Assembly (NCBI RefSeq): GCF_900113705.1
Contig: NZ_FOQI01000015.1
Span: 1 to 64,000 of the forward strand
DNA length: 64,000 nucleotides
Source: Collimonas sp. OK307
GTDB lineage: Bacteria; Pseudomonadota; Gammaproteobacteria; Burkholderiales; Burkholderiaceae_D
Direction of reading: 5' to 3'
The notes beneath the pieces were generated by a model. That model saw nothing but the letters and a program-made list of their open reading frames with translations, searched no databases and had not been told where the DNA came from. A program made the translations under genes and the position numbers. Shown one piece after another: positions 54,545 to 64,000 of this stretch. Position 1 is the first letter of the stretch. Each line of letters starts with the position of its first letter.

Positions 54545-54945
54545 TTATAAATCCTCCAGGTACCGTTTTTTTGAGCGATGACTTACCACATGTCTCCAGG
54601 CAGCAGCGGACAAGGTCAGCTACGGCCGAAAAGCATTATGAAGTAAGAGATCAGCTAGCAGCTAGCGTTTTTATTTCGGCGCGTGCTGGGTGGACGCACC
54701 AAAAGTGAACAAAGTATAAGGGATTTTCGGTCAGAAATTCCTGGCACACATATTACTCACGAGCCAGGTAAAGCGGATGTTTTACGCGGAGGGGTGACGA
54801 CTTTTGGTCGGTAATGGAGAGATATTGCGTGTTTTTGGCCAATTATACTCGGCGTTGAGAATTTTTGCCGGGGACCTTATGCCAAATTGGCATGATGGGA
54901 AGCATTGCGCTTCCCATCATTTTAAAGATTCGATCTAAGACTAAA
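54545..54945. other. 401-bp intergenic region: transporter promoter side and argH 3' hairpins
   Basis: No gene is seen. Near the argH end there are two adjacent inverted repeats: ATGCCAA-A-TTGGCAT (54879-54893) and ATGATGGGAAGC / GCTTCCCATCAT (54892-54903 with 54909-54920). The second is a 12-bp stem that probably ends argH transcription although the T-run on that strand is poor. The remainder should hold the promoter of the binding-protein gene; I could not fix its -35 and -10 elements. AGCTAGCAGCTAGC near 54654 is a short direct repeat. Confidence 0.6.
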
Positions 54946-56340
54946 TCAGCCCAGCTGCTCACGCAGATGCTGGATTGCCAGGCGTACCTGGCGCGGTGCG
55001 GTGCCGCCGATATGGTCGCGCGCCGCTACCGAGCCTTCCAATGTCAGCACCTCGAAAATATCATCCTCGATCAACGGCGAGAATGCGCGCAATTGATCCA
55101 GAGACAGATCGCTCAGATCGCAAGCCTGGTCGACGCAGCTGCGCACGGCGCGTGCCACGGCTTCGTGGGCATCGCGGAACGGCAGGCCTTTCTTGACCAG
55201 GTAGTCGGCCAGGTCGGTGGCGGTGGCGTAGCCTTGCAGGGCGGCGGCGCGCATAGCTTCCGGCTTGACGCTGATACCGCGCGCCATGTCGGCAAAGATG
55301 CGCAGCGTGTCAGTCAACGTGTCGACGGTGTCGAACAACGGTTCTTTGTCTTCCTGGTTATCCTTGTTGTAGGCCAGCGGCTGGCCTTTCATCAGGGTCA
55401 GCAAGGCAATCAGATGGCCGTTGACGCGGCCGGTCTTGCCGCGCGCCAGTTCCGGTACGTCGGGATTTTTCTTTTGCGGCATGATCGAGGAGCCGGTGCA
55501 GAAGCGGTCGGCGATGTCGATGAAGCCGATGCGCGGGCTCATCCAGATCACCAGTTCTTCCGACATGCGCGAGATGTGGGTCATCACCAGCGCGGCGGCG
55601 GCGCAGAATTCAATCGCAAAATCGCGATCCGAGACCGCATCCAGCGAATTGCGGCAGACGTCGTCGAAGCCGAGGGTGGTCGCCACGCGTTGGCGATCGA
55701 TCGGGAACGTGGTGCCGGCCAGTGCGGCGGCGCCCAGCGGCAGGCGGTTGACGCGCTTGCGGCAATCCTGCATGCGTTCGGCGTCGCGCCCGAACATTTC
55801 CACGTAGGCCAGGATGTGATGGCCGAACGTGATCGGTTGTGCTACCTGCATGTGGGTAAAGCCGGGCAGGATGGTGTCGGCGTGCTGTTCCGCCAGATCC
55901 AGCAGGGCCAGGCGCAGTTCGCGCAGCAAGCCGCTGATGTCGTCGATGGCGCCGCGCAGGTAGAGGCGGATATCGGTTGCGACCTGGTCGTTGCGCGAAC
56001 GGCCGGTATGCAGGCGTTTGCCGGCATCGCCGACCAGTTCGGTCAGGCGTTTTTCGATGTTCAGGTGGACGTCTTCCAGATCCAGCAGCCATTCAAACTT
56101 GCCGGCGTCGATTTCGCCCTGGATCTGGCTCATGCCTTTCTGGATGGCCGCATAGTCGTCGGCGCTGATGATTTTTTGATATGCCAGCATCTCGGCGTGG
56201 GCCAGCGAGCCTTGGATATCGACTGCGGCCAGGCGCTTGTCGAAAAATACCGAGGCGGTGTAGCGTTTGACCAGATCAGAGACCGGTTCGGAGAAACGAG
56301 CCGACCAGGCTTCGCCTTTTTTGGAGAGTTGTGCTGTCAT
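54946..56340 (-). CDS. argH: Argininosuccinate lyase
   Basis: From ATG 56340 the enzyme has 464 residues, the usual length, with [36 protein letters not shown] and the fumarase-superfamily signature [12 protein letters not shown] containing the catalytic serine loop. It splits argininosuccinate into arginine and fumarate. The open frame runs upstream to 56397 through a 12-bp repeat, but similarity starts at [12 protein letters not shown]. Divergent from algZ, as in Pseudomonas. Confidence 0.96.
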   Translation of the reverse strand: MTAQLSKKGEAWSARFSEPVSDLVKRYTASVFFDKRLAAVDIQGSLAHAEMLAYQKIISADDYAAIQKGMSQIQGEIDAGKFEWLLDLEDVHLNIEKRLTELVGDAGKRLHTGRSRNDQVATDIRLYLRGAIDDISGLLRELRLALLDLAEQHADTILPGFTHMQVAQPITFGHHILAYVEMFGRDAERMQDCRKRVNRLPLGAAALAGTTFPIDRQRVATTLGFDDVCRNSLDAVSDRDFAIEFCAAAALVMTHISRMSEELVIWMSPRIGFIDIADRFCTGSSIMPQKKNPDVPELARGKTGRVNGHLIALLTLMKGQPLAYNKDNQEDKEPLFDTVDTLTDTLRIFADMARGISVKPEAMRAAALQGYATATDLADYLVKKGLPFRDAHEAVARAVRSCVDQACDLSDLSLDQLRAFSPLIEDDIFEVLTLEGSVAARDHIGGTAPRQVRLAIQHLREQLG

Positions 56341-56348
56341 AATTATGT

Positions 56349-56384
56349 ATTGAACCAAGTGTTGAATCGGGTATTGAATCGTGC
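56349..56384. repeat. 12-bp imperfect tandem repeat, three units, in the argH leader
   Basis: ATTGAACCAAGT (56349-56360), GTTGAATCGGGT (56361-56372) and ATTGAATCGTGC (56373-56384). It begins 9 bp upstream of the argH start codon, in the mRNA leader or promoter. Confidence 0.8.
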
Positions 56385-56545
56385 GCTGGGATAGCAATGA
56401 ATTATGCGATTATAAATCACCGCTCCTGAAAACCTGCTTTTATGGTTGAATCTCGGCGCGCAGATGCATGTCGCAGGCATCTGCCGGTCTCAGGAAAAAA
56501 CTTAAAACAACCATTAATTGCTGTTCAGATAACTAATTTTCCTTC

Positions 56546-57640
56546 ATGCCCAACGATCAGATCGCAGACACCGCGCAAGCGCAGCAGCCGAATACCGTTG
56601 TGATTCCCGATGGCTGCAACCTGGGCGTGGTGTTTCGCGCGCTGATCGCGGTTAATCTGGCCGTCATGGTGGCGCTGCTGCTGCACAGCGATAGCGTGAT
56701 GGCGGCGCTCAACAGCTTTGTCGAGTCGGCCATGCTGATCGAACCTGCCTGTTTCCTGTCATTGTCGATATTGTGCGGTTTGCATCGGCTTGCCGACCGT
56801 TTTTCTTTGTTTATGCAACGCGTGTCATGCTGGTTCGTGCCGGCACTGGTGACGATTGCGGTAATCAGGCTATTGTCTGGCTTCGACTGGTTTCTCAGCG
56901 GCTTTTCTCATCTGAGCGCCACCGGCGGCATTCCGCTTGCCGCATTTGTGGCGGCGTTGTTCGGCGGCGCGTTGCAACACTATTTCGAGTTGCGCGCCAA
57001 AGCCTTTTCTCCGGTCCTGGTGGAAGCCAGGTTGCAAGCCTTGCAGGCACGGATCCGGCCGCACTTTCTGTTCAACAGCCTGAATGCGGTGCTGTCGCTG
57101 ATCCGGACCGAGCCACGCCGGGCCGAGGCGGCGCTGGAAGATTTGGCGGATCTGATCCGCGTCTTGATGCGCGATGGCCGCGCCATGACCACGTTGGAAA
57201 AGGAAATCCGCCTGTGCCGGCAATACCTGTCGATAGAAAAAATACGTCTTGGCGAGCGCCTTAAGGTGCAATGGGAGCGCGCAGGCATCAGCGATGAAGT
57301 GATTTTCCGGGCGCAGATTCCGACCTTGCTGTTGCAGCCTTTGATAGAAAACGCCGTCCACTATGGCGTCGAACCGAGTAGCGAGCCGGCCTTGATCCGG
57401 ATCCAGCTAAGTCATTCGCTGGAGCGGATTGAAATCATCATCACCAATCCTTACAATCCGTACAGCGGCAAAGGTGTGGCCGCGCTGCCTGAAGGGAATC
57501 AGATGGCGCTGGAGAATATCCGCGAACGGCTGTCGTTGCTGTACGATGTCGAAGCGCAATTGACTACCACCACCAAGCTCGGCCAGTTTGAAGTGCGCGC
57601 CAGTTTTCCGTATGTCAAAGCGGCCTTGGTCAAGCAGTAA
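56546..57640 (+). CDS. algZ: LytS-family sensor histidine kinase, AlgZ/FimS-like
   Basis: The 364-residue protein has four or so membrane segments (about 30-145) followed by a His_kinase domain with RIRPHFLFNSLNAVLSLIR (phosphorylated H173) and an ATP-binding part with LLLQPLIENAVHYGVEP and MALENIRERL. It should phosphorylate the LytTR regulator encoded 56 bp downstream. In Pseudomonas the homologous pair controls twitching motility and alginate. Confidence 0.9.
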   Translation: MPNDQIADTAQAQQPNTVVIPDGCNLGVVFRALIAVNLAVMVALLLHSDSVMAALNSFVESAMLIEPACFLSLSILCGLHRLADRFSLFMQRVSCWFVPALVTIAVIRLLSGFDWFLSGFSHLSATGGIPLAAFVAALFGGALQHYFELRAKAFSPVLVEARLQALQARIRPHFLFNSLNAVLSLIRTEPRRAEAALEDLADLIRVLMRDGRAMTTLEKEIRLCRQYLSIEKIRLGERLKVQWERAGISDEVIFRAQIPTLLLQPLIENAVHYGVEPSSEPALIRIQLSHSLERIEIIITNPYNPYSGKGVAALPEGNQMALENIRERLSLLYDVEAQLTTTTKLGQFEVRASFPYVKAALVKQ

Positions 57641-57696
57641 AGCAGTGAATAAAAATCAACTAAATACAACAGTGCGGATACTCTCTTTCTAATTCC

Positions 57697-58491
57697 ATGA
57701 TCCCTCGCATATTTATCGTCGATGATGAGGCGCCGGCGCGCGCCAGGTTGAGCACGCTGCTATCCGATATCGTGGCCGACTGCCCGCATTACCTGGTGGG
57801 CGAAGCCGGCCATGCGGAGACCGCGCTGGAAGGTATACGGGCCACCGCGCCGGATTTGATTTTGCTGGATGTGCAAATGCCCGGCATGAGCGGCCTGCAA
57901 CTGGCCGAGCAGCTGATCCGCAACGCCGGCAGCAGCGAGCCGCCGCTGATAATTTTCGTGACTGCCTATGACGATTACGCCTTGAGCGCATTCGATGTGC
58001 AGGCTTTCGATTACCTGGTCAAACCGGTGCGCGCGACGCGACTGGCGCAAGCTATCACGCGCGCCAGCCGCGTGCGGCAGCATGCGCAAGCGGCCGCAAT
58101 GGCTGCGCCGCCGGCCGTTACAGGCTTGCCGCGCCAGCATTTTGCAGTGCAGGAACGGGGCCGCATGTCGCTGGTGCCGATGGCGGAAGTGCTGTATCTG
58201 AAGGCGGAATTGAAATACGTCACGCTACGTACCAAGAGCAAGGAATACCTGATCGAGGATTCGCTGGTGTCGATCGAAGAAGAGCTGGCTGCGCACTTTG
58301 TGCGAGTGCATCGCAATGCATTGGTGGCGCGTAACGCTATCAGCGGCGTCGAGCGCGTCATGCATGCCACGGATAGCGACAGCGACGGCGATAAGCCTCA
58401 GGAAGTCTGGCAAGTCATCTTGCGCGACATCGATCATCGTCTGCCGATTTCACGGCGGCAGTTGGCGGAGATCAAGGCATTGGTGCGCTAA
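57697..58491 (+). CDS. algR: LytTR-family response regulator, AlgR-like
   Basis: The 264-residue protein has a receiver domain (IFIVDDEAPARARL, phosphoacceptor D58 in LILLDVQMPG, K in YLVKPVR) and a C-terminal LytTR DNA-binding domain (LYLKAELKYVTLRTKSKEYL, FVRVHRNALVARNAI). In related genomes the next gene is hemC, but here a DUF1501 gene on the other strand follows after 12 bp. Confidence 0.92.
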   Translation: MIPRIFIVDDEAPARARLSTLLSDIVADCPHYLVGEAGHAETALEGIRATAPDLILLDVQMPGMSGLQLAEQLIRNAGSSEPPLIIFVTAYDDYALSAFDVQAFDYLVKPVRATRLAQAITRASRVRQHAQAAAMAAPPAVTGLPRQHFAVQERGRMSLVPMAEVLYLKAELKYVTLRTKSKEYLIEDSLVSIEEELAAHFVRVHRNALVARNAISGVERVMHATDSDSDGDKPQEVWQVILRDIDHRLPISRRQLAEIKALVR

Positions 58492-58503
58492 TTCCCGGCT
58501 GTT

Positions 58504-59844
58504 TTACACCAGGAAATTCAATGCATGCGCATTGCCCGCGCCATATTGCGGAAACAGTTTTTGCATGGCCGGATCGCCGATCCGCATGTGTTTTTCCGCC
58601 AGCGTCGCCAGCACTGCGCGGAAGTCGGTGGTGACAGCCAGGTCGCGGCCTTCATTGAGTGACTTGTCGTCGATGCCCGGCCATTGACCGTAGATGCTGC
58701 GGCCGCGGACATTGCCGCCTAACAGCCACATGGCGTTACCGTGGCCGTGATCGGTGCCGCCGTTGCCGTTTTCGCGGAAAGTGCGGCCGAATTCCGACAT
58801 GACCACAATCACCGTATCGTTAAAGGCCGGCCCGAGTTCGCGCGCCAGGGTAGTCAAGCCGTCGGCCAGCGGTCGCAGGCGATTGGCCAGCTGGCCGTTG
58901 CCGTTGCCCTGGTTGGTATGGGTATCCCAGCCGCCGACGGCAATAAAACCTAGCCGGATATCGGGGTTGCTGCGCATCAAACGGCCCAGGCGGGAAGTGT
59001 CGATCGATAAGCCATTTGGCAGCGGCGCACCGTTATTGGCTGCCTTTTGCTCGGTGCTGCTGGCGTCGGCCATCAATTCCTTGCGTGCCGAAATGCCGTC
59101 GCGATAGGTTTTGCCAAGGACCGCATCTTGCGCATAGAGCGCGGCATAAGTCTGGTTGACTTCAGGGCGGTCGATCAGGGTTGGCCTGGTGGCATCGCGA
59201 CCGGTTGGCATGTTGGCGACTACCGCCTTGCCGGTCAGGATGCGCGGCACCGATTCACCCAGGGTCAAAGCTTGCATCGGCGATGCCGATACCGGCATCG
59301 CGCCAAGCATCCGATTCATCCAGCCATCGCGGGTATTGTGTTCTCCCGGCGTCCCGGTTTCCATGTAATCCTGCGCTTCGAAATGCGAACGCGACATGTC
59401 GGGCGATCCGGAGGCGTGAATGAATGCCAGCTGGCCGCCGTCCCAATATGGCTGGAGTGCTTGCAATGCCGGATGCAGGCCGAAATAACCGGTCAGGTCG
59501 ATCGCGCCGTTTTGCGTTCCGGGGCGCGACACTGCAATCCCTGGCCGTGCCTTGTAATAGTTGTGATCGCCGTGCGGCACCACCACGTTCAAGCCATCCA
59601 CCGCACCACGCAGGAACGCCACGATCATGCGCGGCGTGCCATCGCCTGCGGCATGGGCGCGTTGCAACGGGCTGCCATACGATAACGGGCTGTCGCTGAC
59701 GACGGCTGCTGCGATCGGGGGAGCCTTGGCTTTTGCTTGCGGTTTGGTGGCAGGCGCCACCACGCAACCGGACAAGCCGACTGGAATCAGGATCGCGCCA
59801 CTGGTGCACAAGCCGAGATGGCGGATGAAATCACGACGGTTCAT
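58504..59844 (-). CDS. DUF1501 family protein, Tat-exported
   Basis: The 446-residue protein begins with a twin-arginine signal (MNRRDFIRHLGLC) and a lipobox-like LSGC. The DUF1501 blocks RMIVAFLRGAVDGLNVVVPHGD, MSEFGRTFRENGNGGTDHGHG and HIHASGSPD-like FIHASGSPDMSRSHFEAQD are visible. The fold resembles sulfatases/alkaline phosphatases. It is always found with DUF1800 genes, as here; the role of the pair is unknown. Confidence 0.88.
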   Translation of the reverse strand: MNRRDFIRHLGLCTSGAILIPVGLSGCVVAPATKPQAKAKAPPIAAAVVSDSPLSYGSPLQRAHAAGDGTPRMIVAFLRGAVDGLNVVVPHGDHNYYKARPGIAVSRPGTQNGAIDLTGYFGLHPALQALQPYWDGGQLAFIHASGSPDMSRSHFEAQDYMETGTPGEHNTRDGWMNRMLGAMPVSASPMQALTLGESVPRILTGKAVVANMPTGRDATRPTLIDRPEVNQTYAALYAQDAVLGKTYRDGISARKELMADASSTEQKAANNGAPLPNGLSIDTSRLGRLMRSNPDIRLGFIAVGGWDTHTNQGNGNGQLANRLRPLADGLTTLARELGPAFNDTVIVVMSEFGRTFRENGNGGTDHGHGNAMWLLGGNVRGRSIYGQWPGIDDKSLNEGRDLAVTTDFRAVLATLAEKHMRIGDPAMQKLFPQYGAGNAHALNFLV

Positions 59845-59861
59845 AACAGGGCTCCAATGGG

Positions 59862-61409
59862 CTATCTTTTCATGAAATCCGGACTGCCGAGTATCAGGCC
59901 GACTTGCAGGTTGGCGGGTGCGGCACTGATGGTGCTGAGGCTGTACTGCGCCAGCGTCGGAGTCAAGGTTTGTATCAGTTGCTGTGGGTCGATGGGGGTG
60001 CCAAAGGCGGGGCCACCAACTGCGCCGGCGCTCGACGCAACGCCTGCCGGGACTTCGCCGCGCGCTATCGGCGTTTTGCCGTTGCTCAGGCTGTTGACGA
60101 AATTGATCCGGCGTAGCAGGGCATCCGGATTGAGCCAGGCTTCTTCGGAAAATTTATAGCCTTCCGGGGTCAGCCAGCCATATAGCGGCTGGCCGAGCTG
60201 ATTCAACACACCGTCAATCGGTTTGACGTTAAGCACCGGCGTTGCGGTTGCGCGTAGCGACGACACCACATATTGGTACGGAGTCTTGAACTGTGTCTGG
60301 TAATTACTGCGGGCCCAGAATTCGGGGCTGTCGAACAAGGTATGGAGTACCGCCTTGATGTCGCCGTCGCTGCTCAGGAAACGGCGCGCCAGTTTCTCGG
60401 TCAGCACCGGTTCGGGTTTGTCGGAAACAAAATACCGGACCAGTTTGGCGGCAACGAAGTGCGCGGTGGCGGGATGGCGCGCCAGGATATCCAGCGCCTG
60501 CTCGCCTTCCTGATAGCCGCTGCCTTTGATGGTCTGGCCGAGGAATACCTTATCGCCGAAATCATGGCGGCGCGGGTTGAAGACGAATCCCGGCTGGCCG
60601 TCTGTCATGCCTTTTTGATCGATGGTCCAGCCGGTCAGGATGCGCGCCAGGGAAATCACGTCGGCCTGGGTGTAGCCGCTGTCGACCCCCATGGTGTGCA
60701 GCTCTAGCAATTCACGGCCGTAATTTTCGTTGAGTCCTTTGAAGCGGCCTTTGGCTTCCGGTGTATTGACGCCGCTGCTCAGCCAGTTGTCAAGGTAGTA
60801 CAACATCGCCGGATGATGGGCAACCGCGCCCAGCAGCTGGCGGAAATTGCCGAGTGCATTGGGCCGCAATACGTCTTTTTCATATTCGCCGTCCCAGTAG
60901 CGCACCCATTCCTTGCCTTCGAAGACGTTGAAATGGTTGAACCAGAACTCGGTCATCACTTCTTGTAACTGACGCGGGCTTTCGGTGGCTTGCCACAGGC
61001 GGGCAAAATGCACCTGAGGTGTGATTTCCTTGTTGGCGCGCTGGCGCGCCATGTTCTTTTCTTCGGGAGTGGCGGTATTGGGAGGGAAGGATGGCGGGCC
61101 GTACTGCTGGTAAAGCTGGGACGATGTCAGTTGATAAGTCGACAAGGTTGACAGTTTATCCGTCAGGTCGGCTGGCATTGGCACGCTGTCAGGATTCAAT
61201 TGCTGTTCGATGTAGCGCTTGATGCCGATGTGTCTGACTGCATCGACGTCGCCGGGACGGGGGCCATAGGCCAGCCGGTTCAGGACATGCAGCGCTTTTT
61301 CCGAGTCGCTCAGCGGCGGCTGGGTAGTTTGCGCATTGGCGTTAAGCGTTGCCAGGCCGCCCAGCAGCAAAGCGATCGATAGCACACCAGGGTTTCTTAT
61401 TGTCGACAT
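59862..61409 (-). CDS. DUF1800 family protein, exported
   Basis: The 515-residue protein has a signal peptide (cleavage near NAQ-TTQ) and DUF1800 features: HVLNRLAYGPRPGDVDAVR, EVMTEFWFNHFNVFEG, NENYGRELLELHTMGVD and YTQADVISLARILTGW. It is transcribed 17 bp before the DUF1501 gene and probably acts with it in the periplasm. No biochemical function is established. Confidence 0.9.
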   Translation of the reverse strand: MSTIRNPGVLSIALLLGGLATLNANAQTTQPPLSDSEKALHVLNRLAYGPRPGDVDAVRHIGIKRYIEQQLNPDSVPMPADLTDKLSTLSTYQLTSSQLYQQYGPPSFPPNTATPEEKNMARQRANKEITPQVHFARLWQATESPRQLQEVMTEFWFNHFNVFEGKEWVRYWDGEYEKDVLRPNALGNFRQLLGAVAHHPAMLYYLDNWLSSGVNTPEAKGRFKGLNENYGRELLELHTMGVDSGYTQADVISLARILTGWTIDQKGMTDGQPGFVFNPRRHDFGDKVFLGQTIKGSGYQEGEQALDILARHPATAHFVAAKLVRYFVSDKPEPVLTEKLARRFLSSDGDIKAVLHTLFDSPEFWARSNYQTQFKTPYQYVVSSLRATATPVLNVKPIDGVLNQLGQPLYGWLTPEGYKFSEEAWLNPDALLRRINFVNSLSNGKTPIARGEVPAGVASSAGAVGGPAFGTPIDPQQLIQTLTPTLAQYSLSTISAAPANLQVGLILGSPDFMKR

Positions 61410-61535
61410 GTTCCACCTTATGCAATTTTCGGCTTACACCGCTAATTAACGCTTGGCTAGCGGTCTGCGCATACAAGGGTGGTGTAACAGATTGTAATAC
61501 GGCAATATCGACAGATCGGGAAATCGTTTGGCGAA

Positions 61536-62948
61536 TCAGATTACCTTGCCTGGGTTCATCAGGTTCAATGGATCGAGCGCCTGTTTGATGGTTTTCATCA
61601 GCGCAATTTCCACCGGGGATTTGTAGCGCAGGATCTCGTCGCGCTTGAGGGCGCCGAGCCCGTGTTCGGCCGAGATCGAGCCGTTCATGCGGTCGACGCT
61701 GTCGTGCACCAGGCGGTTGATGTCGGCTTGCCGTTCTATGAATTTCTCTGCGGAAGTGTTAATGGGCGGCGAGACGTTGTAATGCAGGTTGCCGTCTCCC
61801 AGATGGCCGAAAGTGACGTTGCGGCAACCGGGGAAATGTTCTTGCAACATGGTGTCGGTGACGCTGATGAATTCGGCTATGCGGGAAATCGGCAGCGAGA
61901 TGTCGTGTTTGATATTCTTGCCTTCCTTGGCTTGCGCCTCGGATATGCTTTCGCGCAGTTGCCACAGGGCGCGCGACTGGGCGGTAGAAGTGGCGAGTAC
62001 GGCATCCTGGCAAATATTTTGTTCTAGCGCATCGCCGATAACTGCTTCTAGTAGCGTACTGGCATGGGGGGCGGGTTCGCTGTCGGATAATTCCAGGAGT
62101 ACATAGTGCGGGTGGTGCTCTGCGAAGGGAAACGGCAATCGGGGGAAATGCCTGGCTACCAGTTGCAGGCACAGGTCGGACATCAGTTCAAAACCGGTCA
62201 GGGTGGCGCCGCAGCGGTCTTGCGCCAGGCTTAGCAGGCGCAGGGCGTCGGCTGGGGTCTGGACTGCAGCTAGCGCGGTGAGTTGGACTTTCGGCTGCGG
62301 AAATATTTTCAGTACGGCTGCAGTGATGATGCCCAGCGTGCCTTCGGCGCCGATGAACAGGTCGCGCAGGTCGTAACCGGTGTTGTCTTTGCGTAGTCCG
62401 CGCAGGCCGTGCAGGATTTCGCCTTGGGCGGTGACTACTTCCAGTCCGAGGCAGAGTTCGCGGGTGTTGCCGTAGCGGAGTACGGCGGTGCCGCCGGCGT
62501 TGGTGGAGAGGTTGCCGCCTATGGTGCAGCTGCCTTCGGCTGCCAGTGACAGGGGGAGCAGGCGCTGTTCGGCGGCGGCGGCTTCCTGGATGTGTTGCAG
62601 GATGCAGCCGGCTTCGACGGTGACGGTGTGGTTGAGTGGGTCGACGGCGCGGATCTTGTTGAGGCGTTTTAGCGATAGGACGATTGCTTGGCCGCTTTGG
62701 TCGGGGACGCTGCCAAGTACCAGGCCGGTGTTGCCGCCTTGGGGGACGATCGGGATCTGGAATTTTTCGCAGAGTTTTACGATGGCTGCTACTTCGGCGG
62801 TGTCGGCGGGTTTGACCACGGCCAGCGCGGTGCCGGTGTAACGCTGACGCTGGTCGGTCAGATATGCAGCCTTGTCGGCCTCATCCGTGAGAACGTGTGC
62901 AGCGCCAATAGCACTACGGCAACCATCCAGAAATTCAGTGTTTTTCAT
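61536..62948 (-). CDS. FAD-linked oxidase, D-2-hydroxyacid dehydrogenase type
   Basis: The 470-residue protein (start ATG 62948; TTG 62963 possible) has the FAD_binding_4 domain (VPQGGNTGLVLGSVPD, GGNLSTNAGGTAVLRYGNTRELCLG, FIGAEGTLGIITAA) and the FAD-oxidase C domain with FGHLGDGNLHYNVSP and ISAEHGLGALKRDE. It is of the GlcD/D-lactate/D-2-hydroxyglutarate dehydrogenase group; the exact hydroxy acid cannot be told. Confidence 0.87.
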   Translation of the reverse strand: MKNTEFLDGCRSAIGAAHVLTDEADKAAYLTDQRQRYTGTALAVVKPADTAEVAAIVKLCEKFQIPIVPQGGNTGLVLGSVPDQSGQAIVLSLKRLNKIRAVDPLNHTVTVEAGCILQHIQEAAAAEQRLLPLSLAAEGSCTIGGNLSTNAGGTAVLRYGNTRELCLGLEVVTAQGEILHGLRGLRKDNTGYDLRDLFIGAEGTLGIITAAVLKIFPQPKVQLTALAAVQTPADALRLLSLAQDRCGATLTGFELMSDLCLQLVARHFPRLPFPFAEHHPHYVLLELSDSEPAPHASTLLEAVIGDALEQNICQDAVLATSTAQSRALWQLRESISEAQAKEGKNIKHDISLPISRIAEFISVTDTMLQEHFPGCRNVTFGHLGDGNLHYNVSPPINTSAEKFIERQADINRLVHDSVDRMNGSISAEHGLGALKRDEILRYKSPVEIALMKTIKQALDPLNLMNPGKVI

Positions 62949-62968
62949 GTCCAGGTTCAGCAAAAAAA

Positions 62969-63260
62969 GCTAAATGGGGTCAGAGTTTTTTTTCGCGCCC
63001 TTTGCGAAAATTACTCTGACCCCTTTTAGCGGACCACGGAGTACGTACGCGGGCGTTCGACGCGAATTCTCGTTATCTAATACGGTTGCTACTCCGTGGG
63101 TACATGCCGGGGGTAGTCCGGCGGCTAGTCACTTTTCTTGCTTCGCCAAGAAAAGTAACCAAAAGAAGGCGACCGCAAAGCCACTGCCTTCCCTTCGGTC
63201 AGGTCCCCATGCGGACTTCAAAGTCAAAAGCCGCGTCAAAAACAACCGCAACTGCAACCC
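62969..63260. repeat. Long composite intergenic repeat element, copy D
   Basis: Module 1: GCTAAA-T-GGGGTCAGAGT (62969-62986) pairs with ACTCTGACCCC-T-TTTAGC (63013-63030), with a T/T mismatch and inner stem TTTTCGC / GCGAAAA. Module 2: CCACGGAGTA (63034-63043) and TACTCCGTGG (63090-63099) form a second inverted repeat, followed by GTACATGCCGGGGG and hairpin ACTTTTCTTG / CAAGAAAAGT (63131-63156). It then shares GACCGCAAAGCCACTGCC and GGTCAGGTCCCC with copy A but lacks module 3. It fills the 321-bp gap between two genes. Confidence 0.85.
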
Positions 63261-63269
63261 GGTAATTTT

Positions 63270-64000
<731 letters not shown>

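Noticed and set aside
54865-56394. 509-codon plus-strand ORF covering argH
   Set aside because: It is antisense to a complete argininosuccinate lyase, has no recognisable domains and arises from GC-rich codon bias.

Overview
The window looks like chromosome of a chitin-degrading betaproteobacterium of the Oxalobacteraceae, most likely Collimonas or a close relative. This is inferred from a GlcNAc/chitin locus with two GH18 enzymes, betaproteobacterial gene families such as the AA_synth protein, the argH-algZ-algR neighbourhood, moderately high GC and TTG starts preceded by good Shine-Dalgarno sequences. No rRNA, tRNA, CRISPR array, phage or intact insertion sequence was seen.

Layout. 1-9.3 kb: end of exbD, then a co-directional GlcNAc/chitin operon (BadF-type kinase, GntR regulator, nagA, SIS-type GlcN6P deaminase, GH3 hexosaminidase, AmpG-like permease, GH16-like secreted protein, GH18 chitinase). 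9.4-14.4 kb: a MarR regulator divergent from an EmrB-outer membrane factor-EmrA pump, with a perfect palindrome between them. 14.5-15.8 kb: a second, modular chitinase with a poly-Thr linker encoded by a (GTT)19 microsatellite. 15.8-16.5 kb: a composite intergenic repeat. 16.5-21.8 kb: M16 peptidase, YggX, ArgA and an unknown protein. 21.9-22.6 kb: a toxin-antitoxin pair whose promoter predicts a leaderless toxin mRNA. 22.6-32.7 kb: a copper island (two CusF-like proteins flanking a tartrate/malate dehydrogenase, cupredoxin, multicopper oxidase, outer membrane factor, His/Cys-rich protein, CueR, CopA, and CopZ beyond an AA_synth gene) with two recognisable CueR-type promoters. 32.7-37.2 kb: esterase, orphan TRAP binding protein, MogA, DarP/YjgA, PmbA/TldE.

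37.2-44.9 kb: a LacI-controlled carbohydrate operon (operator, short leader ORF, RbsA/RbsC/RbsB-type transporter, LacI regulator, xylulokinase, transaldolase) with no isomerase or dehydrogenase. 44.9-49.6 kb: ABC-2 exporter, Spy-like protein, two tandem related lipoproteins and an AmiS/UreI channel. 49.8-54.5 kb: a Liv-type ABC transporter with two repeat hairpins between its binding-protein gene and its permease genes. 54.9-58.5 kb: argH and the AlgZ/AlgR two-component pair. 58.5-64 kb: DUF1501/DUF1800 pair, FAD-linked oxidase, another long repeat copy, a DUF2069 membrane protein and the C-terminal part of WrbA.

The least explained signal is the dispersed intergenic repeat family (four hairpins, two inside long modular copies). 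Its arms share a GGG(G)(T/A)CAGA core, an identical-base mismatch at the same place, and inner stems that differ in sequence but still pair. Also notable: three loci at gene ends or leaders carry triplicated 12-bp tandem repeats, and the TA operator overlaps an apparent leaderless promoter.
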